A stretch of 64,000 nt of DNA from Ovis canadensis (Eukaryota > Chordata > Mammalia > Artiodactyla > Bovidae), in assembly GCF_042477335.2 (NCBI RefSeq), contig NC_091255.1, positions 30,420,501-30,484,500 on the forward strand, given 5' to 3'. Of this stretch, positions 1 through 13,000 are shown in pieces (position 1 is the stretch's first letter; the number at the start of each line of letters is the position of its first letter). The notes beneath the pieces are model-generated. The model did no database searches and was not told the DNA's origin. It saw only the letters and a list, made by a program, of their open reading frames with translations. Made by a program: the position numbers and the translations under genes.

Positions 1-440
1 TCAGGTCCCCAGAGAAGACTTGTAGTAGCCAATTGCTTCGGGGCTGCGAATGCGCAGGAAGCTGCCCAGCTAGGGGGTCTTCATTATTCTTTACACAGGA
101 GGAGGTTCGTGAGTGCCAGTCCATGTGGGTCTGGCCCCATCCCTGAATTGGCATTGCTGGAGGCATCTGGAACCAGAGTTGGGGGAGGGAAAGCAGAGCT
201 CCAGGGCAGTCCCAGTTCTTTGCCCCGGGACAAGGGCAGCTGTTGATGGCTCCTGGCGCTGCAGACCCCCTCTGGCTTCCCCTAGCCTCCTTCTCAAACA
301 ACTCAGCCCCAGGGCGCCACCGTCTGGTGGGGAAGGGGTTAACCCGGGCTCTAGGGGAGAAGGGACTGGCTGCTTTCGCTGCTTGTCAAACTTTATTTAG
401 TAGGGGCTGAAGGAAGGGCCTGGGGTGGGTGAGGAGGAGG
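1..440 (+). other. ABR: ABR intron upstream of alternative first exon
   Basis: No coding exon is recognisable here. The ABR exons that encode the DH, PH and most of the C2 domain must lie before the window, so this stretch is intron for the long transcript and promoter-proximal DNA for the short one. GC content rises towards the CpG island that follows. Confidence 0.7.
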
Positions 441-508
441 CCCGGCCTGCCAAGAGTTAAAAGCGGGAGGTTGGGTGTTTTGGAGGGGGCAGCCTCCCGC
501 GCCTCCTT

Positions 509-523
509 TGAGTCACTTCCTCC
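509..523 (-). promoter_or_regulatory. ETS/AP-1 composite-like site
   Basis: Read on the minus strand the bases are GGAGGAAGTGACTCA, an ETS core (GGAA) fused to an AP-1 half (TGACTCA). This spacing is typical of composite ETS-AP-1 elements in signal-responsive promoters. It sits about 340 bases before the short ABR start codon. Binding is inferred from the motif only. Confidence 0.5.
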
Positions 524-689
524 GGTGGGGGCGGTGGGGGCGGGGGCTCCCCGGCGGCCTCGGGCGCTGCCTGCGCGGAGAGCTCGGGCGCTGGCAGCCC
601 GCTCGCCTGTCCGGAGCCTGGCCGGACCGCAATCCGAGCGTCTGCGGGGAGGGAGGACTCAGAGGGAGCGGAAAGGGGCGCCCCGCACC

Positions 690-716
690 ATGCGCTTCCC
701 TGCCCGGCTCGAGTAA
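690..716 (+). other. Upstream ORF before the ABR short-isoform start
   Basis: An ATG at 690 in strong initiation context (A at -3) opens an eight-codon frame that stops at TAA 714-716, 141 bases before the ABR start at 858. If the transcript begins upstream of 690, this uORF could dampen translation of the short ABR form. Its presence in the mRNA is not proven. Confidence 0.45.
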
Positions 717-857
717 CTGCGCCCGCCTGCCCGCCTCCAGCGGCTCCGGACCCCCCCACCCCCACCCCCCGCCGGCCGCCTGCGCTCCAGTCCCCGGAGC
801 GGAGCTGGCCCCGCAGGCTGGGTCGCCCGTCGGGCCGGCTCTGCCACCACCACCGGC

Positions 858-1019
858 ATGACCGACATCCTGCCCCAGCCCGACTGCAGCCTGAAGGCGG
901 TGTGCGAGCCCCTGGAGCGCTGCTGCCTGGATCCGCTGGAGGAGCCGGGGAGCAAGCGGCCCCCCAACACGGGCGCGCGGCTCTGGGGCCGTGTGCGCAG
1001 CAAGCTTCTCCGCCAAAAG
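858..1019 (+). CDS. ABR: ABR alternative first coding exon
   Basis: Fifty-four codons, starting [13 protein letters not shown] and ending at AAAAG before the donor GTGCGC at 1020. The splice phase is 0, matching the phase 0 acceptor at 14443. The peptide is rich in Cys, Pro and charged residues ([15 protein letters not shown]) with no domain that I recognise. The start context has G at -3. I cannot check whether this isoform is already annotated in other mammals. The exact reading-frame and phase fit to the next exon supports it strongly. Confidence 0.82.
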
Positions 1020-4000
1020 GTGCGCGAGGGGGCCGGAGCGGGTGGACGGAGAGGGACTGAGGTCGGTGGGGGGTGCTGGGCCCCTGGGCATCCCCTTCTG
1101 GGAGCTCATTGCGCCTCCTGCCTGCCCGTGGGGTCCCAGGACAGAGGCTGGCGTGAGCTGTGGGTTGGCTCTAAGTGGCCTCAATATGAGTAATGCCGTT
1201 GCTACCCCTACCCCTACATTCTCTGCATCTGTACCTCTTAGGAAAAGGGGGGCGCCTGTCTCCTGTGGGAGAGTACTGCCTGGCTCCTTTCTGAGTCTCT
1301 GTGGGCTCAAAAATATGAACTGGCAGAGGCAAGGGGCCCCTGAGTCTCAGTTTCCCGTACTGCGCCCAGCCCAGACCCAATCCCCTGTGTCCAGAACGTG
1401 GTTGGCTGCACCTTTGCTGAGAGGCAACCTCAGAAACGCCAGTGTGAGGTTTCTTTGTGTAAGGTTGTGGGGAGGTCGTGGTGCTGCAGGGTCTGGGGGC
1501 TCTAGGCTGCCTCTTCAGGGACCACCCAGAGGCCTGCTGGCCCAGTGCCAGCCAGGCACCAGGCAACTCAATCAGTGTGCCAGGGGTTTCCTGACCCAGC
1601 GGGCAGCTCAGACCAAGCCATGCCAGGGCAGACTGCCCGTCCTGCCTGTCGCCTCAGACCTTGGGTGGGGATGAAAATCCGAGATAGAAGCTGACTGTCC
1701 TGCAGCTGGGCAGGCTGCCGCGGGGCTGGCTTTGGGCCCTGGCATGGGGCATCTGAGCAAGAGCCAGACCAGCGCCAAGCACACACTGAAGCGCTTGATA
1801 ACTGTAGACCAAATCAGGCGCCTCGGCAAGTGTCACAGGGTGCCTGTCCTTCAAGGCAGTGATAAGGGAGGCTTGGGCTGGTCTGTGTGACTTGGTGGGG
1901 ATTTGCACATCCTCCTGTGGCTCCGAAGGAGGACCCTCTACACAGATCCTCACTGCCAGGCAGCGTAGAGGCTCCTGGCACCTGTAAGAGAAAGTGATCT
2001 TGGGGCCTGTTGGCTCCTTGCCTAGTTTCATCCCCTGCCAGGGGGAGTATACGTGACCTCCCAGAGGTGACATCAGTCCTGGAAAGTGCTGGGCAGCAAC
2101 TTGAGCTGGCCCACAACTGGCCCCTGTGTCACCTTCAGCCTCTCCAGGGACCAGACTTGCAGAGCCCTGCTGGCCTCAGCGGCTCCCAGAGCCCCTCTGT
2201 GCTGAGACAGCTGTCTGTGCCCGGCAGCTCGGAGCCATCCCCTGCCTGGACCCCCTTCTCACCCCCTGCTGAGGCCAGCAGACACCAGCCCTAAGCTCAT
2301 TGTCCATTTCCAGACCTAGAGGTTGGCAAGAAAAGGATCCTGCAGTTTCCTGGCCCAGTGCCAGCCAGAGGCTTTCTGGTTTACCTGCCCCCTTTTTTTT
2401 TTGCAGGGGGCGGGGAGGAGGGGGGAGAGACTAGCAGGTAGAGGGCAGTTTGCCAACCCCAAAACTCCAGACTTTGAGTTCTTCCCTTGTGCATTAGTGA
2501 GTAACAAAACGAAAAAGTCACTTGAGGAATTCTTCAGCGAGCTTCGCCTCTTTTGATATCTGATAGCTCCATGGGCAGAGGGTGGTGGGCCAGCCAAACT
2601 GGGCTGCCAAGCTGATCGGTGTCCGCACAACTGCAGGGTGGCTGTGGCTCTGGGATGCTCCGAGGGGCAGATGACTCAGTTCCCTAGCCCCTGCTGTGCG
2701 ACAATGTCAGTATCACGGACACAAGGGTCTGTACCGTGAGTGAGAGGGGCATCCATTCACCCTGCTGTGCCTGGGGCTGGTAGATGAGCAGGCAGGCTTG
2801 TGGAACCAGACCTGCTGCCCACCTCCTTTCTTTTCCCAGCTGCATTAACCTATTTTTTTTTTTTCAGTGCAGTAGGCTCACTGCCAGATAAGGGGGCTGG
2901 ACTCAGACAGCAGCTTAGGTGGGTGGGGGAAGGGAGCCAGGTACTGCCCAGCCCGGCAGGAGGGGGTCTCCTCATTAACTCCTCATCCAGCTTTTTGCCA
3001 CAAGGATGTGATACTGTGGATGCCTGAGACACCTGTGGCCCTCCTGCTGCCTCTTAACTAAAAGATTCAGGAAGGCTGGAGGGAGGTGCAAGTGACTCAT
3101 CTGGGGACTCAGTGCTGGGGCTGAAGAATCTGTTTGAATGGAAAAAGCTCAGTGTTATCAACCTATAGAGCCTCTGGCCCCAGGAGTCTGCAGTTGCTGG
3201 AAGAGGGGAGGCAGGGACCGCTGGCGGACTCTCCTTTGGGTCCTGGGTGGGGGCTGTGGTTGAGGTTGTGTTTGTCCCAGAGGGGAGTCCTGGGGCTGAA
3301 GCCTTACACTAGCCTCTGACTTGGCAGTCGGCTTGTTGTGCAAGCGCTTAGCAGAGGAGACACGTGGCATTTGAGTGTGTGGGTTCTGCCAGTGCTCTCT
3401 GCATTTAACTTCACATTTCTACTTTCCTTTTCCTTTTTTTTCCCCCTTGGCTTTAAGTCACACTCAGGGAGACCAGGCTCAGTGCCTGATCTTCCTCCCA
3501 TTCTGCTTCTTTCTAGATCCTTAGATTGCACTTTGGAGGGAGAAGGGCTGAAAGAGGAATCCCATCCTGTCCCCAGAAGTGTCCACAGGTTTTAATGGAG
3601 TCACTTGTGGGAGCCAGAGAGGCTAGTAGAGCCCCACGGAGGCAGTGGCCAGGCCAGAACTTTTTGTCTCAGGAGTGGGGGGTGTGGGTGGGCAGGAATC
3701 TGAGCCCCTACTGTCGCCCTACAGCCCAAGTGAAGACATCTAGACCCATACCAGGCCAGATACTGGCTGGAGGTGGAGGCTTAGGCTGATCTAGGAGGAT
3801 CCAGGGGAGTGGGGGAGAACTGAGGATGGTTCCTGATGGTCCTACCTCTGCTTCAAGGGTCTGGGAATTACCCACTCCAAAGAGCTTCTCTTGGGAAGGC
3901 AGAGGCCAGCAAGGTGAACTGAGATGTTTCCTGCTGAGCTCCAGGATAGGGCCACCTGTTCTAAGATGGGGTTTGCTCCCCTCTATTGCTCAGGAGGGTC

Positions 4001-7000
4001 AGAGGTGCTACCCAAGAAAGGATGGGGGGTGGGGTTTGGCCCACTCATCTGGGGAACCTTAGGGTTCAAGAAGGTCCCTTTCTTCATCATCTTGAATGCA
4101 TCCACTGGTCAGCTCCTGGCACCTCCCAGAGTCTGTCGTTTAACCTGACAGTTTTCTTACAGGTAGCATCAGGTATGCAAGCCACGTGCATGTCCCCAAG
4201 GCTCTGTCTGCCATTTACTGGCTGTTCCAGGCATGGAGAGTACAAGGGTGTTGGGGTAGAGAGATGTCTCACGCTCATTTACTCTTACTCCATCATCATT
4301 TCCTTCAGCATCTGGCTATGGGCATCAAAAAAGATGCTAAAACCTTAGGCAACAAGACCTCTCTCCTGCCGTGGCTGCCCACCTCCCTGCCCCCTTCCCC
4401 CATCCAGCACCCACCCCACACACCTTATGCACACACCTTATCTGCTGGACGCAAGGTAGCTGCATCCTGTCTCTACCATTTGCACGCCCATTCACACTCC
4501 TATAGTCATCCCTCAGCTGCAGGAAAAGGGCAGTAGCACTTCTCTCGAGGGCTGGAGACCCCCCAAGGGCAGCCCGTTTCCTCCCGGTCTGGGCCTCTTT
4601 GTGGGCCCAGGATGGTGTCCACCCTGGTTGGTTTGGGGGTTTGAAAAGCAGAGTAGCAAGATCTTCCTGTGCTCCTGCAGCTACTGTTAACACATATTCC
4701 CCAGAGGGAGAGGACCTTACTCCTGGGGCTTCACAGGTGGTGTCCGGACCCCCGCTGCTCCCGCTTCTCCCCTAAGCTGGCTCCCGAGAGTCCTGTTTGA
4801 TTCCACAGAGCAGGAGTACTCCATTCTGAGAATCTGATGACTAGGCCCAAAGCCAGACATATGCACAAACTGCTGTTTCAGGCTTCCCTGGTGGCTCAGA
4901 TGGTGAAGAATCTGCCTGCAATGTAGGAGACCTGGGTTTGATCCCTGGGTGCGGAAGAACCCCCGGAGAAGGAAATGGCAGCCCACTCCAGTATTCTTGC
5001 CTAGAGAATCCCATGGACAGAGGAGCCTGGTGGGCTACAGTCCAGGGGGTCGCACAGAGTCAGACACGACTGAGCGACTCCCACTATCGTGTGCTGTTTC
5101 TGAGAAGGTCACAGATCCCGGAGTAGGAGCCCCTGCTCTTAGTGCACTTGGCAAGCTGCTGTCTCTTGGCTCCTGGGGAGGTTAGAAGGGGCGCCAGCCC
5201 TCTCCAGCATCTACAGTCGCAGGTGGCTTGGCCAGGCAGCCGTGCCGGGCTTGGTGCCCCTGGCTTTTGGATGGCCTCAGCCCAGCGGGAGCTGAGCCTG
5301 CCAGTGCTGCCCAAGCCCTGTGGTGCAGAACTATCCAGAGGTTGCGAAGCCCCAGGAGAGCAGATATTTTGGGAAGAGCCCAGAAACTTCTGCAGGTGTC
5401 CATATGGGGGAGTTGCTGGGTGCGGGTCAGGGCACACAAGTCTGGCCAGGCCCAGTCCTCTGCTGAGTGGCCTTGCCATCTGCCCAGAATATCGGGAACT
5501 AATCAGCAGGTGCTGTTTAGGCTTCCTTTTCCCTATCAAATAGCACTGGGAGTTGTGTTCTGATGTCTTCCTAGCACCCAAAGGAACACACATCCCCATA
5601 TCTGGAACCCACTTGCCCCAATCCCCAGGAGAAAGCCAGAGTCAGGTCTGGATCCTAGTGAGCCTTAGACTAAGGCCCCATTGTCCCTGCCCAGGTGGGC
5701 ATAGAGAGGTGGGAAGTGATCGTGGAGTGCTAGGGGAACTCTGCTGCAGAGGCCGGGAGGGCCCCACAGTCCCTCAGCACTCAGTTGTGTCCGGCTCTTT
5801 GCGACCCCATGGACTGTAGCCTGCCAGGCTCCTTTGTCCCTGGGATTTTCCAGGCGAGAGCGCTGGGGTGGGTTGCCATTGCCTTCTCCAGGGAGCCCCA
5901 CAGTGGTTTCCCTGATTCTGCTTTGGCTAAGAGAGCGTGGAACTCATGCCTGAGCCAGAAGCTGGAACCCCCTCTCTCCTGGACGGTGACCAGAGCCGGG
6001 GTCCCACGGCAGCTACAGCTCCTCTTCCCCTTGAATGCCTGAGTGTCCCCTCTGTGCTCTGGCCCCCTCCTTGGAGCACCCCCACCTCCAACCAGGAGGC
6101 CAGAGAAGGAAAGGCATCGGGCCGCTAGGAGTCACGAGGCCTTGTTTTTCTAAACCTGAGTCTACTGTCTTGACTTGCTGTGTGACCTTGGGCAAATCTC
6201 TTCACCTCTCTGGTTCTCTGGCCTCAGTATAATGAAGGATCTGAACAGGATGATCTCCTAGATCCAGTTCATATGATGATTTTGGCCACGTCTCAAGATT
6301 CCTATGCCTAAGCCTTAAACTCTCAGCACGCTGGGAAAGTCTGGGTGGAAGAGGTCGCAGGGCTACCCCTGGGCCACAGCCAGCCATTCACTGGCCACAG
6401 GAGGAGAGAGGTGAGCAGGAGTGTGGGGCTTCTCAAGCCCCGTCCCGAAGGATCCCTAGCCGAAGGACATTGCTTTCTCCAGCCTATACACCCCGATTTG
6501 TTCATTTGGCCTTGGAATATTGATGGGGCACCCTCACGTAATGGGCACTGCAGAGGCAGCCCAGGGCAGAGGCCTTGCTCTGATGGAACTTTCTGTCCAT
6601 AGGATTAGTCAGGCAATAGATGACATCATTTCATGCTGCACAAATACTCTGAGGAAGATAAAATTGGGTAACAGATCAGAGAGCAAAGTGGAGGGGAGAG
6701 GCCTCACTTGAAAAAATAATTTTGAACTAAGACTTAAATGACACAGATTCTTGAAAGATCTGGGAAGGGCGCCTTCCAGGCAGAGGTGAAAACCCTGAAC
6801 CAGGGCAACCATGGTGTGTTCGGAGGTAGAGAGAGGCTGCATGGAGCATAGGAAACGACCTTGGACAGAGTGGGCAGCAGCCTTGGAGGAGTTGAGCTTT
6901 TAATCTAAGTGCAGTGGGAAGCCGCCAGGGAGGTTAAGCCAAATTTTAGAGATGCGGACACGTTTTGAGCATGTACTGAGTTCCAGACATCGTTCTTATC

Positions 7001-10000
7001 TTTTGATGTGACTTAGGTGATAATTCCCAAGATGCTGATAGGCTTAGAGAATGACATGATGAGGTCCCATGAGTGGCTTAGTGCAGGAAGTGCTTTCGTC
7101 TCTCATGCCCTTGTGCAACCCAGGGCTCATTTGAGTTTTCGGCTGTTTCTTCATTGTCCTGGTGGTTGGTCACAGAGCCCCGTCGGGATCAAGGCTGCGT
7201 GCCCTGGGTGGGGAGCTTCTGGAGGTGTGGAGCCCCACCTCGCAAGCTGAGCCTAGAAATGGGCCTGCAAGTGGGGAGGACCTGGGGAGAATCCACAAGA
7301 GGCCCCTCAGAGCGAGCACAGGCCAGGGGATTGCTGTGCCTTGTTCCCACCAACAGGCTCTGTGCCCGGACAGTGTTCCTGGTGGGGCAGGGAGGATGAG
7401 GTCAGTTTCAGAGAAGGACTTTTCATAATTCTTACCAAACCACTCCGAGTCCAGAGGGAGGCCCCTGAGCCCACAGTCCCAGAAGCCCTTGGCCTCTCTG
7501 TGGCCGCAGCATGACACTCCCCGGATGTACCTCGGGGAGCCTCTCACTTGGAACTCTGACCTCTAAGGTGGCCCTTTCCCTTTGGGGACAGAGCTGCTGG
7601 GGGCTGCCTCTGTGTTGCCTTAGCCCTGTGTGTGCATGCTCAGTTGCTTCAGTTGTGTCCTTACTCTTGTTGACCCCCTGGACTGTAGCCCCCCAGGCTC
7701 CTTTGTCCATAGGATTCTCCAGGCAAGAATACTGGAGTAGGTTGCCATGCTCTCCTCCAGAGGATCTTCCCAGCCCAGGGATGGAACTCTTATCTCTTAT
7801 GTTTCCTGCATTGGCAGGCGGGTTCTTACCACTGAGAAGCCCTGATTTAGCCCTGACCAGTTCCTTTTCCTAAGAGTGACCCAGCTGGTGTCCCTGAGCT
7901 GGGGTTGAGGGGCGGGGGCAGCTTCCTGGCTGTGACTGTGGGCCTGATTCTGGGGTGAAGTCTGCAGGCAGAGCAGGCAGTGGTGGGCGGGCACGGAGCT
8001 CTGAGGAGGCTGGGGCCCCAGGGCTCGGGGAGAGATGTGCCTACTCTAAGTTTCGGCCTGAGGGCTTGATGGCATCGCAGGGCAGGCTGAGCCCTGGAAT
8101 GCGGGTCACCGAGGGTGCTACAGGGCTAACCTGGCTTCAGTAAAAGCCCCATTCAGAGCTGCTGACCCCTTCATACGTGGGCCTCTGGGAACTTCAAAGT
8201 TCTGGGGGGAGGGGAGGCGAGCAGAGGCCAAGTAGCCTCAAGCCGGTACCACAAGCCGTCGTGTAGCTCACCCTGCAGGTTGGGGTGGAGGGGGGACAGA
8301 GCTTGCTTGGCCTTATGGTGGGGGGCCCCGCCTCTGGGAAAACAGGGTGAGTTTACTGAGCCTGACCCTGGTCTCCCCCTAACACGGCAGGGTGCAGGCC
8401 CAACGCCCCCCCTCCTGCTCTGCCCTGCCTCTCTGCAAGTGTCTCTCGGATGGCCACGTTGACAGAAACCTCCAGTGCCCTCTTGGGGGGTGAGGGGGCG
8501 GGGAGGCAGGCTCTTGGCAGCACCGTTGTCCGCCCGTTGCCAGCCCATGCCGCTCACGCCTGTGGTTTGCCCCAATGACAGGCTGGCTTCAGTGTCCCAG
8601 GGGGACCAGCCCAGAGCATGTGGATGCACTTGGGGGAGGGCAGCGGAAGGCCAGCCAGGACCGCCGCCGTGGCCACTGACCCGGGAGCCCCAGGAAATGT
8701 GTGCCCATCGGACAACACACCTGGCTCAGGGCCTGGTCTTCACGACCCAGCGCTCAGCCTCCGTTCCCCAAAGCACAGCCACACACCTCTGCCTTCTGTG
8801 TTTTAAGTTATTTATTCCTTTTGACTGCACTGGGTTTTCGCTGCTGCGTGTGGGCCTTCTTAGGTGTGACGAGCAGGGGCTTCTCCGTATCGCGGTGCAT
8901 CCGCGTCTCGCGGTGGCTTCTCTTGCCGTGGAGCACGGCGCTAGGTGGGCAGGCTCAGTAGCTGTGGCACGTGGCCTTCTTTGTCCCATGGCGTATGTGG
9001 AATCTTCCTAGACCAGGGATCGAACCCGTGCCCCTGCATCGGCAGGCGGATTCTTAACCCCTGGACTGGAGGGAAAGTCCCACCTCTGCTTTCTATTCAG
9101 TGTCCTGTTCACCTGTGAGGGGGACAGCTTCGGCTGTGCTGGGTCACTGCACTTCATTTTCAGTAGCCCTAAAAACAACTCTGGGCTTCGAGTGAAGTCC
9201 ACGCCACCGCCCAGGACAGGGCCCGGATGCCAGGCCCAGGGTGCAGAGGGCAGAGCAGTGTGCTCAGTGAAAGAAAGGGTGGGAGAGGGCCCAGGGAGGC
9301 GGGCTCCTCAGGACCTGTGGGGCTTGTGCTGGGGAGATGACAGTGATATGCTGAGGAGAGGGGCTCAGTGCCAAGGGGCTATGCGGAGGGAGGTGGGGGC
9401 CCCTGTCACCTGCAAGCCCCCCACATAAGCTGCCAAAGTAACCACCGCTGCTCTGCGCCCCCCTCTGCTGGGATTGCAGCTGCCAGTTCTGACGGCTCAC
9501 CGCCCCCCCTCCCTGCCCCCTCCTCACGGATTAAAGGCGCCCACGTGAGGCCCGGGATGGGAGCGGGGGAAGGGGTGGCAGCAGAAATCACCAGGAGAGG
9601 GTTGAGCAAGCTGCGTGGTGGAGGGAGTGTGGGATGGTGAGGGGACAGTGCCCACTGTCAGAAGGAGTCTGACTCGAGAGAGCAGGAAGGGGGCCCCCAA
9701 ATTCACCGATGCCTCCCAGGCACTGGGAGATGGTCGTGAACAGCCCTTGAACCAGAGAGAGGGAGGGCTTTGGGGGGTCTCCTGTCCCAGGCTGGGGAGA
9801 AACGGGCAGGAGGAAGGGCTTAGACCTCTCACAGGGGACCCCTGAGGGCGTTTCTGAAATGAAGATGGCACCCACCATCCAGGGAGGGTTTGGGTGCCCA
9901 CAGGGCGGCCTCCTCTGAGCCCCCTGCCAGGCTGGGGAGCCCATTTCCTGTCCTGAACGTGAGGCTGCTGAGCCCAAGAGAGGGGAAGGCGGCCTCCCAG

Positions 10001-13000
10001 CCACCTGCCAGTTCTCTGGGAGACTCTGCGGACGCCTTTGCCTGGGATGTGGCCTTCCCTTGGGGGATGGTGGTTCTTTCGGGGACATCAGTCCCAGAGG
10101 GCAGTAGGTTCTCCTTGGGAGAGGTCTGAACGTGCAGCCAAGACCTCACCAGGTCTAAAGGCAAAGGCAGAAAGGACACGGTCGAGCCGCTCCCAGAGGC
10201 TGTGTTCGGCCACTCATTGGTAACGTGCTCCAGGATGTTCTAGGACCTGCTTCTGTCTCCTGCCTGTGCTCCCTGGGGGTGGGCCCGTGGCATTTTTGTG
10301 GCCTGTGTGATGAAGGAGGCACTCTTCGACGGGGAATCTCCCCACCTGTCTCACTCCCGCAGGTGATCTAGTCTCCCCCTGGTACCTGGTCCCCAGGTGA
10401 GGGGACGGCACCTGTCTGCTGGGACTGGATGGTGAGCCATCAGACGTTCCTATCCACTGACATCCAGGAGGCTGGCTTCTCCGCCTCTAGCACTAATCTA
10501 ATCAGGAAATAGCAAAGTCCACTTTTCCCAGGGGTTATAAATAACCACAGCAGTTCAGACAGCATCATTTCTCTGGAAAATGTGCCATGTCCGTCTCTAC
10601 TCTGCACCCTCCCTTCTCTGTATTTAAATGACATCCTGAAATAGACTTGATTTCTGGAGTTGTGCTGGCCTTCCAGGAGACAGGGCTGCGTTGTCGGGGT
10701 GCTGAGGGGCTGGGTCGGCCTCCCCCACGTGGGTGCCAGGGCCGCACCTGCAGAGGGAAGTCGAGAATAGGGTGGTGATGAGACTCATGGTAAAACGTGA
10801 CGGTGCCACCTTACCCAGACCTGGCCTGGGACAGACTGCAGCAACAGCAAATGGTCCAGGGGACAGGGTGGTAGTGTGGCAGGGAGGCAGAGGGGAGTGA
10901 ACATTCCTGAGGCCTGGAGTTAATCTGGGGAGGCTCTCTGGAAGAAACAGGGCTGGGACTGAGCCTTCGCATCAGGCTTGCGAAGGTCCTGTCTCAGATG
11001 CTTCCAGGAACACGTGGGGTTGCTACTTGGCATTTGGAACAGAAGCAAGGGGGAGGGAAGGAATGAAAGAATCGTACTGGAGACGACCTGCCAGCCCCTA
11101 GGTCAGCCTGTGGTGCCAGACGGTGGAGGCCTCACGTCTCCCTTCCAGATAAACACTGATCACAGCAGCTTCCAGAGGCGAGGGCGCCAGGCTGGGTGCT
11201 GTACATGAGTTCTTGCGGATCTAGCCAAGCCGAGTCAGGGAGACTTGAATTTGCACCCCAGCTCTCACTTCCTAGACATGTGGCAGTGGGCAAACTCCTC
11301 ATTCTTTTTAAGCCTCAGTGTTCTCATCTGTAGAATGGAGACAGCTAGGAGGACTTACACCTCATGGGCCATGTTATGATGATTGATTGAGATGCGGTAG
11401 GTAAGGGGTTTGTCCTGGAGCCAGACTTAGAGGAAATGCTTGCATGTCCGGTCAGTGTTACTGTTTTCCGCAGCAACATTGAGGCAGGTGTGGACCCCCC
11501 ACTGTGGGGAAACTGAGGTTCCAGGAGGTTAAGTGACCCGCCCAGATTCACACAGTTGAGTGGAAGAGTGGACATTTGGACCCAGATCAGTCTGATTCTC
11601 AGTCCTTGCACTTTCCCCGCCTGAGCTGTGTCCACATGCCACTTCAGGACCAACCCAGGGGGAGCTAGGGCAGAGGAGGGCCCTAGGGGCCAGGACCATG
11701 GAATTGACCTGAGGTTTACGCTGATGCCAAGAGAGACCTACATGAGAAGGGGGTGGTCGTTCCAGAGTTGTGTGTCCCAAGGGCAGCAGCCGCCTCCGCC
11801 GGCAGAGGGCAATGGAGATCTCTCTGCTCCAGGTGGCCACTGCTGGAGGTCAGGGCTGGGGACGCCCTGAGGCTCTGTGTCCAAGACCTGGCATTCTGGA
11901 GGCGATGAAGCAGTCGGGGGCAGCCTGTGCCCCAGGCCTTGGGACATAAAGGTTAGGGGAGGGAGGTTCCAGGGGCCTTCCAGAATAGAGGGCTGGGGCA
12001 GCAGCCAGCCGGCGGGCCCGCACGCTCCCTTTGCACGTTTAAGGAGATGCTCGATCCTCTCCACGTGGCTCCCCCTCTGTCCCTGTTCCCCATTTCCTCC
12101 CTTCTCCAGGCAGGGGACTGCTAGCTGGAGGCAGGGCCTGGGCTCAGATGCAGGCCCCCAGCCCCCACTGCAGGCTTAGCTGCCCCGTCCCCAGCAGGTA
12201 TGTGGTGATAGAAGATGGGGAGAAGACTTACCGGGTACCTCGAGCTTTTAGAAGCCCCAGGGCCCAGGCCACGCTGGGCGGACCCAGACTCTAGTGAGGG
12301 GCCTGTTAGAACAGAAGTGTTCAGACTATGCTCTACAGCCCCTGGGGGTGGGAGTCGTCCAGCGGTACGAGGTCAGGAGCATTCTAAGAGAATCAGCTTG
12401 CAGATTCTCAGCTCCCATAAGTGCTGCTGCCCCAAAAGTGAGTGGACGTTTGGGCCCAGATCAGTCTGGGTGCTGCTGCCTCGCCAGCGAATGGCCTTAC
12501 CCCACCCCTTGCTCTGCAGAGGAGCCCGAGGACCCCTAGAGACCCCTGCCCAGGGCTCCCAGGGCCCCTCGGTGGCAACAGGGGGGCCCCTTAAATGTTG
12601 ATGTGGGAGTTGAAAAAGTGGAAGACTCAAAAGGCTGGGTTTCTGATCCTTTCAAAATCACGTGGTTTCCAGTGTTTTGTTTCCACAAAAGTAGCAGAAT
12701 TGTCAGCTGAGAGACCATTTAAAATAAATATTGATAATATGCAACTTAAAGCAAACACCCAGGAAAGAGGTTAAAGAAATGCAAACCTTGCTATAATAAA
12801 ACTATTTTCAAAAACGAAAGGAAAAAAAGGACTTCCCTGGTGGTCCAGGAATTAAGACTGTGCTTCCACAGCAGGAGGTGTGGGTTCAGTCCCTGGTCCG
12901 GGAACTAGGATCCTGCATGTTGTACAATGTTGCCAAAAAAACCCCAAAAAACTATTTTGAGCCCCATCTGTTTTATGTGAGCAGATGTTTCATCTTTTAC

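Larger units (their letters stand above)
441..1060 (+). promoter_or_regulatory. ABR: CpG island and promoter of the short ABR transcript
   Basis: This segment is very GC- and CpG-rich compared with its flanks and surrounds the alternative first coding exon. A TATA-like GTTAAAAG lies at 456-463, but a CpG-island promoter need not use it. The transcription start cannot be placed from sequence alone. A C-rich run at 751-770 gives a strong G-quadruplex pattern on the minus strand, and a short upstream ORF lies at 690-716. Confidence 0.7.

Noticed and set aside
1-440. Possible upstream ABR DH/PH/C2 exons inside the window
   Set aside because: None of the expected ABR C2, PH or DH peptides can be read in any frame before 858, so they must lie outside the window.
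513-1310. 265-codon open frame on the minus strand across the ABR CpG island
   Set aside because: The GC-rich island is open in several frames by chance. The predicted peptide is Pro/Arg/Gly-rich low complexity and overlaps the well-supported ABR exon.
4881-5091. tRNA-like promoter sequences at the heads of Bov-tA and CHR SINEs
   Set aside because: They are tRNA-derived SINE heads followed by SINE bodies, not tRNA genes. None keeps a complete, foldable tRNA.
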